Shown: positions 30,272-41,485, counted from the first letter of the stretch. The stretch: 44,010 nt of DNA from Asterionellopsis glacialis (GCA_014885115.2 WKLE02003029.1:1-44010); one strand, 5' to 3'. Made by a program: numbers and translations. The notes: generated from the letters alone by a model not told the origin.

Positions 30272-32182
30272 TTATTTTCCCACAACTTCAATCACCACAT
30301 GATCATGCATACCCTTGAATAGAACTTGTCCTTGAAATTTGATTAACCCTTGCCGTTTGGCACTGCGTAATGTCCCAATGAGTGCTTCGTAGGTATTTTG
30401 AACAATATCATCATCAAACAATTCACCAAACGTAACGTTGGGTTCACCAGGATTAGAACCAACACGACGAATATCTTCCAAAAGTCGTGCAACTTCTTCA
30501 TCCATACCTGCACCAATCGATGCAACGATCCTTTCTGATTTGGCACGGTGCATATTACTTTTAGCGGGTGCGCTTCCTGGTACACTTTTCTTTGGTTGCA
30601 ATGATTGAGTTTTTTTAAGAGCTTGTGGAGTTGATAGTGTAGAAATAGTATCAGCATCAGTAGACGTATCAAGGGAGGTCGCAGATAAAATTGTATCTGG
30701 TGGGGCAGGGCCTTTATCACCTGACATGACAGTAATTTTGACCCTTGCTTTTGTTTTTCGTGGTGAAGGTGATGATTTTGATGATGCCTTAGCATGATTA
30801 TTCTTTGAACGATGACGACGGTTTTCCTTCCCTTTTGCGTTAGCAGCACTCGTAGTTGTTGGTGATGTTAAGGATTCATCCAATTTCGAGGGTTTTACAG
30901 GAGAGGAGGACGTCAAGTCGGTACTGTCACTCTTGACAATGATATCGGATGTAGAATAATGCCGCACATGATTGTTACGGTGTGGATTTTTCCAACTTTG
31001 TTCAGTTGTTCGTTGTGTCCACCTATCTGTTATTGATGATCTTGATGACTTCTTCTTGGTTTTTTTTGTCGTTGAGGGTGGTGAAGAAATTTGTTTTGAC
31101 TTTGCACGGGGTGATGTTCGCCTTTCAATGACTTCAGCTTCCGAATCACTCAGATTGATACTAGGTGCCGTGTTTATGTTGGGTGTTAGCCCGCCTGAGA
31201 AAGTAGCAGTGAGTCTACGGACAGATATTTCTGTTTCTGTATCACTCGCGTTGTCTTCTGGTTGCGTCGGAGTTTGTGCTTGTGGTGGTAGACTTTGCTG
31301 CGCAGAGGGAGGTAACGGTGGTGGAGGAGGAGGCGGAGGTGGTTGTCCAGCCATGTATATTCTAGAGGATATTCCAGGTGTTTGATTCCTAGGGGGTGTT
31401 AAAAATGAATGTGATTGCTTTCCAGGAGTTTTCCTTACAGCAGGAGTACCTTTCACAGCACATCCAGAATCAAAGGATTGATTGAGACCAGGACTTTCTT
31501 GACTTTTGAACGCGGGTGTGCCTTTGATTGCCATGGCAGTATCAAATGATTCATTCAAACCTGTAGGTAACGGCGTATTGGTAGAACCTCCACCACTTGT
31601 GCGTTTAAAAGGTGAATTATGCTTTATAGTACTAGCAGGCGTCGAGGACCTTATAGGTGTGTTGGTATTCGGTTGTGCACTGCTTTTGGTTGTACTTTCA
31701 GCTCCATCCGCAATAGAAATTGTAACACTATCATGCATGCCTTTTAATAACATTTGTCCTTTAAATTTGATAATACCACGTTTCTTGGCACACTTTAACG
31801 TACCCACGAGTGCTTCATAGTAGTTTTGGACATCGTCGTCATCGAATAATTCACCAAACGAAACTGTGTCTCCCGACGGACCAAGCCGACGAATATCAAT
31901 CACAAGTTGTTCTAATTCAGCTTCAATCCGTTTCTGCGTAAGGATTAGTAGAAGGTATGATGGATGGATAACAACGATAATGTAAGAATCAACCCTTGAT
32001 GAAACGTATTATATGCACTCTTCGAGAAGAGTTAGCATCCAGAGCTCTTTTTGGGTGCCTTAGTTTGTGAAGAAAAAGATGGGAGTCCGTCAAGCAATGG
32101 TCCTCTTATTTATTCTCTCGCTTACCTCGTGATTATTCACCAACGATGCAGAATTTGACGCATTGTTCGTGACATTTAACAT
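30272..32182 (-). CDS. Protein with two Costars domains (two exons)
   Basis: On the minus strand, exon 1 is 32182-32126 (19 codons, ATG to NNHE) and exon 2 is 31933-30272, with a 192-base intron (gtaagc...acgcag). The product is 572 residues. A Costars domain lies at each end: N-terminal about 20-95 (LVIDIRRLG, SFGELFDDDDVQNYYEALVG, KGMHDSVTI) and C-terminal about 500-570 (LEDIRRVG, TFGELFDDDIVQNTYEALIG, KGMHDHVVIEV). Costars is the small fold of ABRACL and the actin-binding STARS/ABRA proteins, so a cytoskeletal role is likely. The 400-residue linker is Ser/Thr/Pro rich, has a poly-Pro run (possible profilin or SH3 ligand) and a duplicated element (GLNESFDTAMAIKGTPA / GLNQSFDSGCAVKGTPA). The exon 1 join restores the helix that starts the first domain. 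Confidence 0.88.
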
Positions 32183-33083
32183 TTTGAAGATGCTACCAAA
32201 GTGTAACTGATTCTTGAATGTAACCTCTCTTCCAAGCTTTGCAATGTACTACTGACCTATCCTTGTGTCAAACAAAAAGTTTCGAGGAACACACACAAGG
32301 ACGATACAACGCACTGCTCTGTCTCTTTTTTCTGGGTTTGCCCATGCACATGCACCGTAGTTTCCAGTGTCCATACAACACAACAGTAGTGTAATATTGC
32401 TTCTTTTCTTGGGCAACAAGGGCAGTGAAACAAAAAAATCGCCAATAACAAGTCTTGCTTGATAGGTAGAAATATACTTGTGAGTCTTATTGGAATATTT
32501 TGGGTATAAATTCTACACACCATTGGTGATGGTTCGACAAAAGTGTCTCCCAGATACGCAAGCCGATCCGATTTGGGATTCCTTTTATTTCTCTATCTAC
32601 GCCATTGATATTTAATTAATTAACAAATAATGATAAGGGCAGCCGAACGCGCGGGAATAAATGAATCCTAAGCAGTTCTACGTAGCCCCTTCATGTACAG
32701 GTACATACCCGTACCTACCACGTGGCTGACTTTTGACATGGGATGTTGTATTATTTTTATTATTAGACCATCATCGGATGGCGCGCCTACAAATGCGGCG
32801 AGCCTGCGAGTAGAGTGCATGCCCAAGTCCTCCCTCATTCCTCACTCAAAAAATTGTAGCGTTAGCGTTGGATGTCCTGGCCGCCAACCGTAAATCAGTT
32901 TACTGGTGCCTCTGGTCTGTGTCGTGTCCGTCCCCGCATGAACTGACCACAACCAACCCGACTCGGCTTGGCAAACAAAAGAGAAAATCTCGTTCCCAAA
33001 GAAAACAAATCTTTCTTCTCGAAAAAAGCCATCCATCATAGATTCCCATGTCGACGACTTGTTGACAACACACACACACGACC
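32183..33083. promoter_or_regulatory. Divergent promoter region, Costars / NUFIP1-like genes
   Basis: About 900 bases between divergent start codons. No gene is visible. A GTAC-rich patch (catgtacaggtacatacccgt at about 32692-32712, read loosely) resembles the palindromic words elsewhere. Shared promoter elements are possible, but I cannot name any. Confidence 0.4.
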
Positions 33084-34412
33084 ATGTCAAACCAGCCACC
33101 ACCACCACCGCCACCTCCTCCTCCACCACCAAACCCATATGCTACCGCTCATCATGCTCAATACTATGCTACAACACCATATACACCGTATGCGACAGGT
33201 GGATATGTCAACAATGTGAACACAACAACAGCTTACAATCCCTATAGACAACAACAACAACATCACCAAGATCAGACTTCAAGCCTTTGTCCTCCTCCAC
33301 CACCAATGCAACACCAACCTTCACCGTATGCATATAATTACCAACAATCTCCTTATCCACCAAATCCACCTCAGCAACGTCAACAACAATATAGTAATCG
33401 TGATGCTCCATCTGATACCAAAAAACGACGTCGGGGTGATACTCAGGAAAAATCTGTCCAAGCACAAAAAGTACGAAAAGATGACGAAACAAAAGAATCG
33501 ACATCCAAAAAGTGGTCCTGTGAGGTATGTAAAGTGTCTATGGATACAGAAGCAGCTTTAGAGGCACATCTTGATGCACATATTACATGTTCTAAGTGTG
33601 ATTTTGAGGGGAGTCGTAAAGTTGTGAATGCTCATTTTCAGGCCACACATGGTAAATTTTCGGGTCGTGGCTTTAAGAGTGTCACGGTGGCTGTTCCAGG
33701 ATGTCCTGCACAACGATTTCGTATTTGTGTGGGAAATCATCCGGATGATATTCAGAAATGGATCCAAGAACGAAAGAAAAAATTCCCACGAACAAAACAG
33801 GTCGAGGATGGTGGTGGTTCCACGACTGAAACAACAAATGCCGACAAGAATCAAAACAAAAAGGAAGAAGAACAAACTTTTTCGTCACTGTTAGATGGGT
33901 ATGGATCCTCTTCTTCTTCGGATAATGACGACAATGACAACAATGAATCCAAGACGAACGCTAATAAAGAAGTAAATGCACAACAAACGAAGGCGGGTAC
34001 TGCCAATGCCATGTCAGATTCGTCACCAAAGTCATCTGCAAATTTAGAGGAAGCAACAGGTGGTCAGGAAGCAACAGGTGGTCAGCCTAATACGAAACTC
34101 CGGACAAGATTATGTCGTTACTTTTTAAGGAACGGAACTTGTCGGAATGGAGAAAATTGTACATTTAGTCATGACATACCGGAAAATATGGTGGCATCAC
34201 GAGCAAGTCCAAAAAACAATAATCGAAATCGGAACAATAAAAAAGGCAAGAAAAATGCTGCAGCATCTCAAATGACACTCTTGAAGAAACTGTTACAAAA
34301 TGATATGCATCGAGAAAAAATGCTTACACTCCAACTTCTCAAGTATATTGCAGATTGTAATTATTTACAACCACAACGAAAAGAAAAATTGTCCGCTGGT
34401 ACTTTGGAATGA
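33084..34412 (+). CDS. NUFIP1: NUFIP1-like snoRNP assembly factor with C2H2 and CCCH fingers
   Basis: A 442-residue single-exon protein. NUFIP1 (yeast Rsa1) is an adaptor that, with the R2TP/HSP90 system, assembles box C/D snoRNPs. A Pro/Tyr/Gln-rich head (1-115) precedes two C2H2-like fingers (about 143-190: CEVCKVSMDTEAALEAHLDAH, then CSKCDFEG...HFQATHG). The diagnostic NUFIP1 stretch follows: FRICVGNHPDDIQKWIQERKKKFP (about 213-236). After an acidic Ser/Asn linker there is a CCCH finger (about 341-363: LCRYFLRNGTCRNGENCTFSH). The end is a Leu-rich helix (MTLLKKLLQNDMHREKMLTL) like the C-terminal helix of plant and fungal members. An exact 18-base tandem duplication at 34050-34085 repeats EATGGQ. 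Confidence 0.85.
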   Translation: MSNQPPPPPPPPPPPPNPYATAHHAQYYATTPYTPYATGGYVNNVNTTTAYNPYRQQQQHHQDQTSSLCPPPPPMQHQPSPYAYNYQQSPYPPNPPQQRQQQYSNRDAPSDTKKRRRGDTQEKSVQAQKVRKDDETKESTSKKWSCEVCKVSMDTEAALEAHLDAHITCSKCDFEGSRKVVNAHFQATHGKFSGRGFKSVTVAVPGCPAQRFRICVGNHPDDIQKWIQERKKKFPRTKQVEDGGGSTTETTNADKNQNKKEEEQTFSSLLDGYGSSSSSDNDDNDNNESKTNANKEVNAQQTKAGTANAMSDSSPKSSANLEEATGGQEATGGQPNTKLRTRLCRYFLRNGTCRNGENCTFSHDIPENMVASRASPKNNNRNRNNKKGKKNAAASQMTLLKKLLQNDMHREKMLTLQLLKYIADCNYLQPQRKEKLSAGTLE

Positions 34413-34512
34413 TTGTGAATGAATAATTAAGACAATAAAGCATATTGTTATTGTTCGTGGTCTATTTTACAGTATGTATGGGAAGGAAATAGCATTGTAA
34501 CGAACTTGGGTG

Positions 34513-35117
34513 TTAGGAATGATAGTCACTCAAGTAATCTTGAAACCAATGACCGCTGTGTTTTTCTTCTCGATCTTTCTTTACGGCATCAATAAAATGG
34601 TTGTCTACAAGATCTTGTTCAAGCTGATTAAGCTCACTACGAAGTTGTAAGACACGTTTTACAACGTCGCGTGCCATGGCTTCTTTTTCACAATCATCTT
34701 CTTCAGGTTCGGCGAAATGGCATTCTTCTCCATCAAGTTGGTTGAGGTCTGCGCATGTGAGGGAAAAAATGACGAGAAGATGAAAAGAGTGAGGTCCATG
34801 GCATCCAATAGACAAAATAAAGTCAAAGAAAATCGATCGATCAATTAAAAATACGCACTGTCTACCAATAAGTCAAGCTCTTCAATGTCACATTCTTCTT
34901 CGACTGCAGTGCAATCTACAGCTCGTTCCATAAAGGTTTCTTCAATCCATACGGCACCTGTATTGGTTTTGGGGATAGACTCTGATGGACCTTTCTCAAT
35001 CTCGATGTAGTACAATGGCTTGGTACGAGACTGGAAAGTAGTCTTGGGCAATGACGCCATGAACGCACCAACTCCATGGAAGGAACTGAGAGCGAGCAAA
35101 GTAATCGAAAGTTTCAT
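34513..35117 (-). CDS. Unknown probable plastid protein (two exons)
   Basis: On the minus strand, exon 1 is 35117-34859 and exon 2 is 34748-34513. The 110-base intron has donor gtgcgt and acceptor catgcgcag, and the join gives LLVDNLNQLDGEE in frame; 164 residues. The start MKLSITLLALSSFHGVGAF is a signal peptide ending in Ala-Phe, followed by a basic, Ser/Thr-containing stretch (MASLPKTTFQSRTK), the pattern of diatom plastid import. The mature part is acidic with five Cys (VDCTAVEEECDIEE; ECHFAEPEEDDCEKE) and ends in a helix of coiled-coil character (VVKRVLQLRSELNQLEQDLV). I recognise no domain. It may be a lineage-specific stromal or thylakoid protein. It is convergent with the NUFIP1-like gene, 100 bases away. 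Confidence 0.75.
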
Positions 35118-36053
35118 CGTTGGATTAGGTTTTTGGAAGAATGAGGTAAAGAAAATGCTGGTTTCTTTTTCGAACCTAGGATTTGATATTTTGTGTGATA
35201 ATGAACAAATCTTTGACTTTCAACAATAACAAACAAGTTCAACAGATCAATCACGAAGACATCAATCAAGTCAATTTTGCATTTGTTCTTCGCTAGATCG
35301 TATTGATAGATTCAGCAATTATTCAGATGACAACTTGTCTCATGATTGCATCGAATGCAAATTCAGAAGGCGAAAAAATAAGAAGAGATGAGCCAATCAT
35401 TTTTAGAAATGCCGGCCCTTTCGTGACACCACCAGGAGAACCGTTAACGAATTCCTCTAGACTGAATTTTCAAAAAATGTGATTAAAATAAGCCTGCCCA
35501 CACGAGCTAACATGGTGGGAAAATAAATGAAGAGATCGATGAAAGTTCCTCCTTCGTTGTACGTACGTACTCGACAGGTGCACTCGTTCGTTCGAGAAGA
35601 GAGCATGCACGGGGGGGGCTAATTGTGTCTGGCAAAGGGCAGACGCAGTTGAAACTTTTCAGGCTTGCTTTCGAGCTTCAAGCTTTTATGCTCTTTCTTG
35701 GGGAGAAACGATCCCAAGCTTTCTCACATGACTCTCTAGAGTAGTAGTCTAGTAGACTATCTTCTACTCACGCCACGTTTTCGGTGGGTTCAGTTTTCAT
35801 AGAACACCGGCCATGTACACACCTCTACTCATAAATGGTAGTAATCTTTCTGGGATTTCTTTCTCAAACCACGTGTTCAGTTCCCACGCTGTCCACTAGA
35901 GAGCTATTTTAAATAAATAGTTTAATCAAGAAATCACGAACTCTCGATTTGCCAAAGGGTCACAACACAACATCAGTGCGTGTTGGAAAGAAGCTAAAAG
36001 AAAACGCTAGATTTTCATCGGTCGGTCATCACAAAGTTACTATATTTTTCGTC
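35118..36053. promoter_or_regulatory. Divergent promoter region, plastid protein / PH-like genes
   Basis: About 935 bases between divergent starts. It contains a 15-base palindrome (tagtctagtagacta, 35745-35759), a seven-G run near 35612, and no supportable gene. The frame at 35949-36143 runs into the first exon of the PH-like gene and starts at a non-ATG codon. Confidence 0.4.
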
Positions 36054-36935
36054 ATGTCTGAATCAAGCAGTAAAAGAGCATCGTTAGAAAGAAAAAGTAG
36101 CTTGCTTACAAGAGCTAAATCCAAGTTTCTTAAGTACGTTTAGAGTGATGATGTCCTTTGTAAGATTGCATTCCATATCGATTTATGCTTCATAGAGCAA
36201 ACCTTAATCAAAAAAGAATTGTTTTTTTTCTTTTTCCTTCAAAATAAAGGACCAAAGGAGAAGAAGGAGCCGATGTCGAAACCTTACGTGGAAATGCGGG
36301 AGCAGATTTTGAAAGTGCTGCAAAAGTGAAACGAGGCGATACCAGTGTGATGTGTGGGTGTTTCGGTGGTAACGGGGGTGATGAACCGCAAAAGGAACGA
36401 TACGTCTTAATTAAAGGACCCTTCTGTTTTGTTTTTTCCAACGAAGAAGCTCCTTCTCCCAAGTATGCAATTAGTCTGGCACATTTGAAAGCAGAGGTAT
36501 TGCCCCGTGGAAGTAGCACAGCAGTTTTAGAAACATCTCTTGGTGATGTGGACTACAAATTTATGTTTGATACTGAAGAGACCGCCCAAAAATTTGTTAG
36601 TGCAGTTCACAAGGAGTGTAAAGCTGCTGCAGCTGAATCTGTCAAGAAGGTATGTAATACAATGTATTATTGAAGGAAAATGCGGCAGGAAAGGCAATCA
36701 TTCATTTGTCTGTCATGAAAGTGCCTTCTTATCAATCTGACAATCATTTTTGATTTCATTTATTGTTCTCTCTGTTTAGCGTCTTGGTCATGAACATCTT
36801 TTAAAGAAGCGTCAATCTGTGCGTTATGCGGAGTCTGTTGCTATGAAAAAAATGGATGAACAACCTGAAGCACCAATAAGCGCTGGGGAAATGGCGGACG
36901 CTCTTACATCGACACCTGGGTATGCTCCATTATGA
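36054..36935 (+). CDS. Small PH-like domain protein (three exons)
   Basis: Exons 36054-36133, 36250-36649 and 36780-36935. The introns (116 and 130 bases) have donors gtacgt and gtatgt and acceptors ataaag and gtttag, and all joins keep frame; 211 residues. The head (SKRASLERKSSLLTRAKSKF) is basic, with an RxxS-type site that a kinase could use. The middle (about 65-150) alternates strands and ends in a helix: YVLIKGPFCFVFSN, YAISLAHLKAEVLP, VDYKFMFDTEETAQKFVSAV. That is the shape of a pleckstrin-homology-like domain, so membrane or protein binding is possible; no lipid-binding signature is obvious. The tail ends SAGEMADALTSTPGYAPL. The PH assignment is by pattern only. Confidence 0.7.
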
Positions 36936-37208
36936 GAATAGTAGCATTGATGCGAATTGAAAACAGAAGTTAGAGTGATATTTATCTGATTCATACTAAA
37001 AATAATTAAACTTGGTAGCCTCTTTTGAGGATTTACAATTTCTATTTTTTCTGTAGTTGCATATTCCCAATACATTGTTATGAATGCATACAAAACTTGT
37101 TGATCCATCCATATTCACAGTGCATAGTGATATATTCAACACAAACTCAAAACTGATTTTCAAACGTCTTTCGTAACTTTTTTTTGTATTGTTCTTCTAA
37201 CAAAACCT
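36936..37208. other. Short convergent spacer
   Basis: About 270 AT-rich bases between the stop codons of the PH-like and Popeye-like genes. Nothing is recognised beyond presumed 3' ends. Confidence 0.5.
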
Positions 37209-38964
37209 CTAACCAACTACTCTCATCAAAACATCTTTTACCCACCATTTTAGATCATGTTTGACATCTTCGTCTTCCTCATCTTGCTCGTGTCCTTCAA
37301 ACTTTAAGCCTTCAAACTCTTCTGGTGTCCACCCAAACCGCTTGAGTGCTACACGGTGATGTTCGTCATCAATTCGATGGATCTGTCGATAATTACGTAA
37401 CTCATCTTTCCACTGGACCATACTATCCCGATGTCTAAGTAAGTTATGCAAAATGGCATCATACCGAGCATCATTTTGTTCCTTCCGTTTAAGGGTCCAA
37501 TGAGATGCATCGGAAATTCTACCCTCACTCAACATGGCTCGTTGTCCCTTTAACTTACGCACAATATCAAAACTCAGTGCTGCCCTGATAGATCCCATCA
37601 ACTCCTTTTCTCGAGAAAGAAGTTGCATCAGTTCAGATCTATCCCACCGCAAGGTTCGCACGGTTGTGTTGGCAACCATGCTGCAGCAAGCTTCTACCTT
37701 CCCATTGAGCAACAAACCAGCATGCAAACCAGATTCGGAAACAAAATTACCCTTTTGTAACATGTAGGTTGGCTGGTTGTCCCTCTGTGCCATGATATCG
37801 CCATCTAGAATTAGGCGGATATACCGATTGGCTTCGTCCTGTAGAGAATTGAAAAGAACAATAAGAGGACAGCATGGTTAGGACATGTAGTGATTTCGTA
37901 CTCGAGAAATTCAAAATAGTGAAAACGAGGATTATGCTACAAGACGCAATGACGACGGATGTACGTACCTGCTCCACCACTATCTCTCCTTCCTCAAATG
38001 TTTCTGTAGTTGCTAAGCGTACCAACTTGGCAAAGTCCTTCCTATCCACACCGTTAAGATTATCGTTCCAGAATTTAAGCATTTCTTCTGATAATTGGTT
38101 GGCTCTCCATTCTGCTACATTCACTTTGATAATCCGGTAGGAATTGATAGCAATGAATAATGCGTTCCACTTGAAGGGCAGCCAAAGGACCCGTCCGTGA
38201 GGATGGAAGTATGTAAAGAAGAGCATGGCAGTCGATCCTGCCACAGCAATGATACGGAGTTGCATATGATCATCGACAGCGTAGGAAATGGCAACTAAAA
38301 TAAACGATGAATGTCCCAAAATTTCAGAAATGGTAATTTCATAGTGTCGAGGTGAAACCCACCGTGGGATGGGTACCGTGCGGGGTTTCAGTAAAGAAAC
38401 ACGGAGTCTTTCCCGAAAACCTTGAAAGCCAAATCTAGAACTTCCTCCATTGTTTAATGGATTGTGATTTGCATTGCTACTGTTTGTCAATGAGGCTGTC
38501 GACTGTTGACGGCGGTGTTGTGATGCCTTTGTAGTGGATGACGTCAAGCGGGAGCAGGACTGTTGATGCTGTTTTGGTGTTCTTGCATCAAGTGTGTTTT
38601 TCGTCAAGTTGCAATGTCCACTACGTTGTATGCAATTTGATCGATTATTATCTTTGGTGGCTGTATGAAAATGTCTCCGAGCACCATTATGTATTTGTGA
38701 TGGACGATGGCCGTGACTATGAAGTCTTCGTACACCGTCACAATGCCTCTGTTGTATTGTGTTGGAGACATCGGTGTGTGAATGTCTACTGGCACTGATG
38801 CTATTAGTCGTCTGAATCTTGGATCGTACTTGGACGGAGGAAGAGCAAGAGGAGGATCCTGGGTATTGTCGAATGGTTGTGGAAACGTGTAAATTGCGTA
38901 AACATTGCTGCGCTTGTAGTTTCGAAGACGACATTGTAGGATTTAACAGTATCGAGCTTGACAT
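37209..38964 (-). CDS. Popeye-like membrane protein with cyclic-nucleotide-binding-like domain (two exons)
   Basis: On the minus strand, exon 1 is 38964-37969 and exon 2 is 37838-37209, with a 130-base intron (gtacgt...ctacag) joining VVEQ to DEANRYIRLI; 541 residues. I start at ATG 38964; the frame continues upstream only to a TTG, with a stop just beyond. Residues 1-190 are low in complexity (Ser, His, Gln, Arg). About 206-285 hold three hydrophobic segments (SSFILVAISYAV; IIAVAGSTAMLFFTYF; WNALFIAINSYRII) in the order seen in Popeye proteins, then a cupin-like cyclic-nucleotide fold (about 318-430: FEEGEIVVEQ, IRLILDGDI, KGNFVSESGLHAGL). Popeye proteins bind cAMP. The DSPE signature of animal Popeye is not visible, so cAMP binding is uncertain. 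Confidence 0.72.
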
Positions 38965-40531
38965 GGTTTCTGTGTGTGTTTTCAAAAACTGCACGAGGTA
39001 TGACACACTTTGGAAAACTTCTCGAGAATGCAAATGCAGCTTCTAGAATGCAAATGCAGCAGCAATCAATAGATCTGACAACCTATGTCAAAGATTCGGT
39101 CTTTCTCTAGAGAACTCTGTCGAAGATCCAACAAAGCCGATTAGTTAGCAACACGTCCTCTTGATTACCAACAGCTGTTTTAGTAACAAGCAACGACGTA
39201 ATCTTGATGACGACTTCTATGACAATTGATGGTCGCTGATGGGTGCAACTACTGGCGTCTGCTCTGTGTTGGCGGTTCGTTGAATAAACAGAAAACAGAA
39301 CCGATTCGAAAGAATACCGAAATCTCACAGATGAGCGATGTGTACACATTCATCATGGTAGTAAAAAGGGGAAGACAGCCAAACTCATTAGACGAAAATG
39401 ACCGATTCACTACATCTAACTCATATATATATTATATATTGAAGTTATTACTACATTTGATTATAATATTATTATTTGTCCACAAAAAAGAATTTTTGTT
39501 TCTCGTACGTACCACTCGCCGCCGTACGTGCAGTAACCGGAGACCGAGTCAACAACAACAACCTGGTACTGTACCAGGTAAGCATTGAATATTTTACATA
39601 GTACCAGGTACAGTACGACGGATACTGCATCAGCAGACTATGTATCTGGTAACTGGGACGTACAATTACATTTCTGGAGTGTTTTTTCTTATTTATCTGT
39701 TCCCATGCGTTTTAAAATCATACATATTTGATATGATGCGATACGGTACCTGTATGTGACGTATAGGTATGTTGTGCAGTACAGCGATTGTATGAAAATT
39801 AGTCATATATATGGTAAATACTGTACATACAAAATACCAATCTATACCACATTAATTCTATTCCGACAGTTGTCGGACGAAGTAGTAGTTAGTCTTGCTT
39901 GCGCACAAATAAAAAACGCACTCATCTTCTTTTCGGATCGCTAATTAAAAAAATATGTGTCATATTCACGGTAGTGCTTCTATTCTCCAGCAGGCAGATG
40001 CCAAAAGTTCTCTTTCGACACAAGGAATTTGTGTCTGAGATGGTTTGATGGGTTTTTCGCCTCGCGTTTTGATTTCTCCTGACTCCACTTGGCTGGCGCA
40101 CAGGCAGCAAGACTGACTCAGGTCCAGCACGACTCAAAAATGCGCGCAGACACGCACCCGCCTGTAGAGTCTTGGGAACGGATTCCAAAAAGTCAAAAAA
40201 TTGTAGCATTGTTGTTTGCCTGAAAAAGTCCGAGGAGATCTTCGCTATAACATGTCACCGTTGTTTCGTTTGGACTGTTGATGGGACACTTTCTTGGTCA
40301 GCGGCACGCACAGCGGAAACAGGAAACAACACAATAAACACGACAAACCCAACTGACACCAAAAGGATATCACAGGATCAAAACCGGCAATCAGTAAGAC
40401 ACACACTACCCAGATACACAATCGACGATCTACCAACGGCAATAAGCATTCCATTTTCAATAGCTAATCGGAAAAATCTTTTGATCAATTTGCCACTCAT
40501 TGTGAAACGGAAAAATATATAGAGTGTCACC
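38965..40531. other. Divergent spacer with GTACC palindromes and short repeats
   Basis: About 1.57 kb without a supportable gene. Just upstream of the Popeye-like start, a 15-base word gaatgcaaatgcagc occurs twice (about 39026 and 39046). At 39561-39579 the arms acctggtac and gtaccaggt face each other around one base, and gtaccaggtac follows at 39601-39611. Promoters of the Popeye-like and MsrB-like genes lie at its ends. Confidence 0.5.
39561..39611. repeat. GTACC palindrome pair
   Basis: An inverted repeat (acctggtac, one base, gtaccaggt) at 39561-39579 is followed 21 bases later by gtaccaggtac at 39601-39611. These are the same words as those near 0.25 kb and 28.2 kb. Confidence 0.8.
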
Positions 40532-41302
40532 ATGCCTTTCCCTCCACCCTGTGTCATGGGAGATGAGTCCATCATGGCTCCCAAATCCCACGGAACATCT
40601 CTCAGGTAAATCCAAGACAAGACAATTTGAAATATAATCCGTCTTTTGATTCTGCACCAGATTTACAACACTTCATGTGTTGGCTTGTTCATTGTTGAAA
40701 TAATAGATCTGAATCGTCATTGAACTCACGCAAACGTTGTATTCTCGTGTACTCACCGAATTCATATTAACAATAATATTATTACGTAGGCCTGTCCAAA
40801 ACAATTTACGATGGGGATGTGATCATAAAACAGCTGATAGGATTTGCAATTACAATCGTCATTATGCCGAACATGGAGGATACTTTGAAACAACATCCTT
40901 TATTGAAGAAGCTCGGAATATGAGTACAACTGACGGTGAAATTACATTTTTCGACAGTAATACTGGAAAACCGTTGTTTATTGCTCCAAGGGGACGTACC
41001 ATGGAAGATTTCCTCTTTGAAAGTCGTAATCATGGATGGCCCTCCTTTCGTGATGATGAAGTTGTTTGGGAAAATGTAAGGTGTTTACCCGATGGAGAAA
41101 CTGTCAGTGTGGATGGTACTCATTTAGGACATAACTTACCAGATCAGAAGGGTAGTAGGGTAAGTGTAACGAATTTCAATAATATGTTTTCTCTATATAG
41201 AGAGTTTGAAGTAATAAGAAACTCACACTTTTCATTTTCATCTCGTTTGTCCAACTATAGTACTGTATCAACTTGGTGTCTGTTGCTGGAAATCCTGAGT
41301 AA
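40532..41302 (+). CDS. MsrB-like protein lacking zinc cysteines (three exons)
   Basis: Exons 40532-40605, 40790-41159 and 41261-41302. The introns (184 and 101 bases) have donors gtaaat and gtaagt and acceptors acgtag and actatag; all joins keep frame, giving 161 residues. It resembles methionine-R-sulfoxide reductase B: GKPLF, NHGWPSF, THLGHNLPD and RYCINLVSVAG match MsrB signatures, with the catalytic-type Cys at position 150. The two CXXC pairs that bind structural zinc in most MsrB are replaced (FFDSNTGKPLF; VSVDGTHLGH). An extra N-terminal region has WGCDHKTADRICNYNRHYAEH with two Cys that could act in resolving or redox. The second intron splits RYCIN before its Tyr. There is no leader peptide, so probably cytosolic. 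Confidence 0.82.
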
Positions 41303-41485
41303 AGTGGATTAGAGGCTGAGGAGTTATCGAAATACTCCACTAAGACATTCTGAAAATACTAGCTAGACCCCTTTTATCTCTAATGTCATTTCTAAAAGGT
41401 TTAAAAACTTGTGGTTTCTCTATTATCTAAATTCACATTCGTTTACAGGATTGTTCTGCATGCACACTCCCCCATGGCATTGAAA

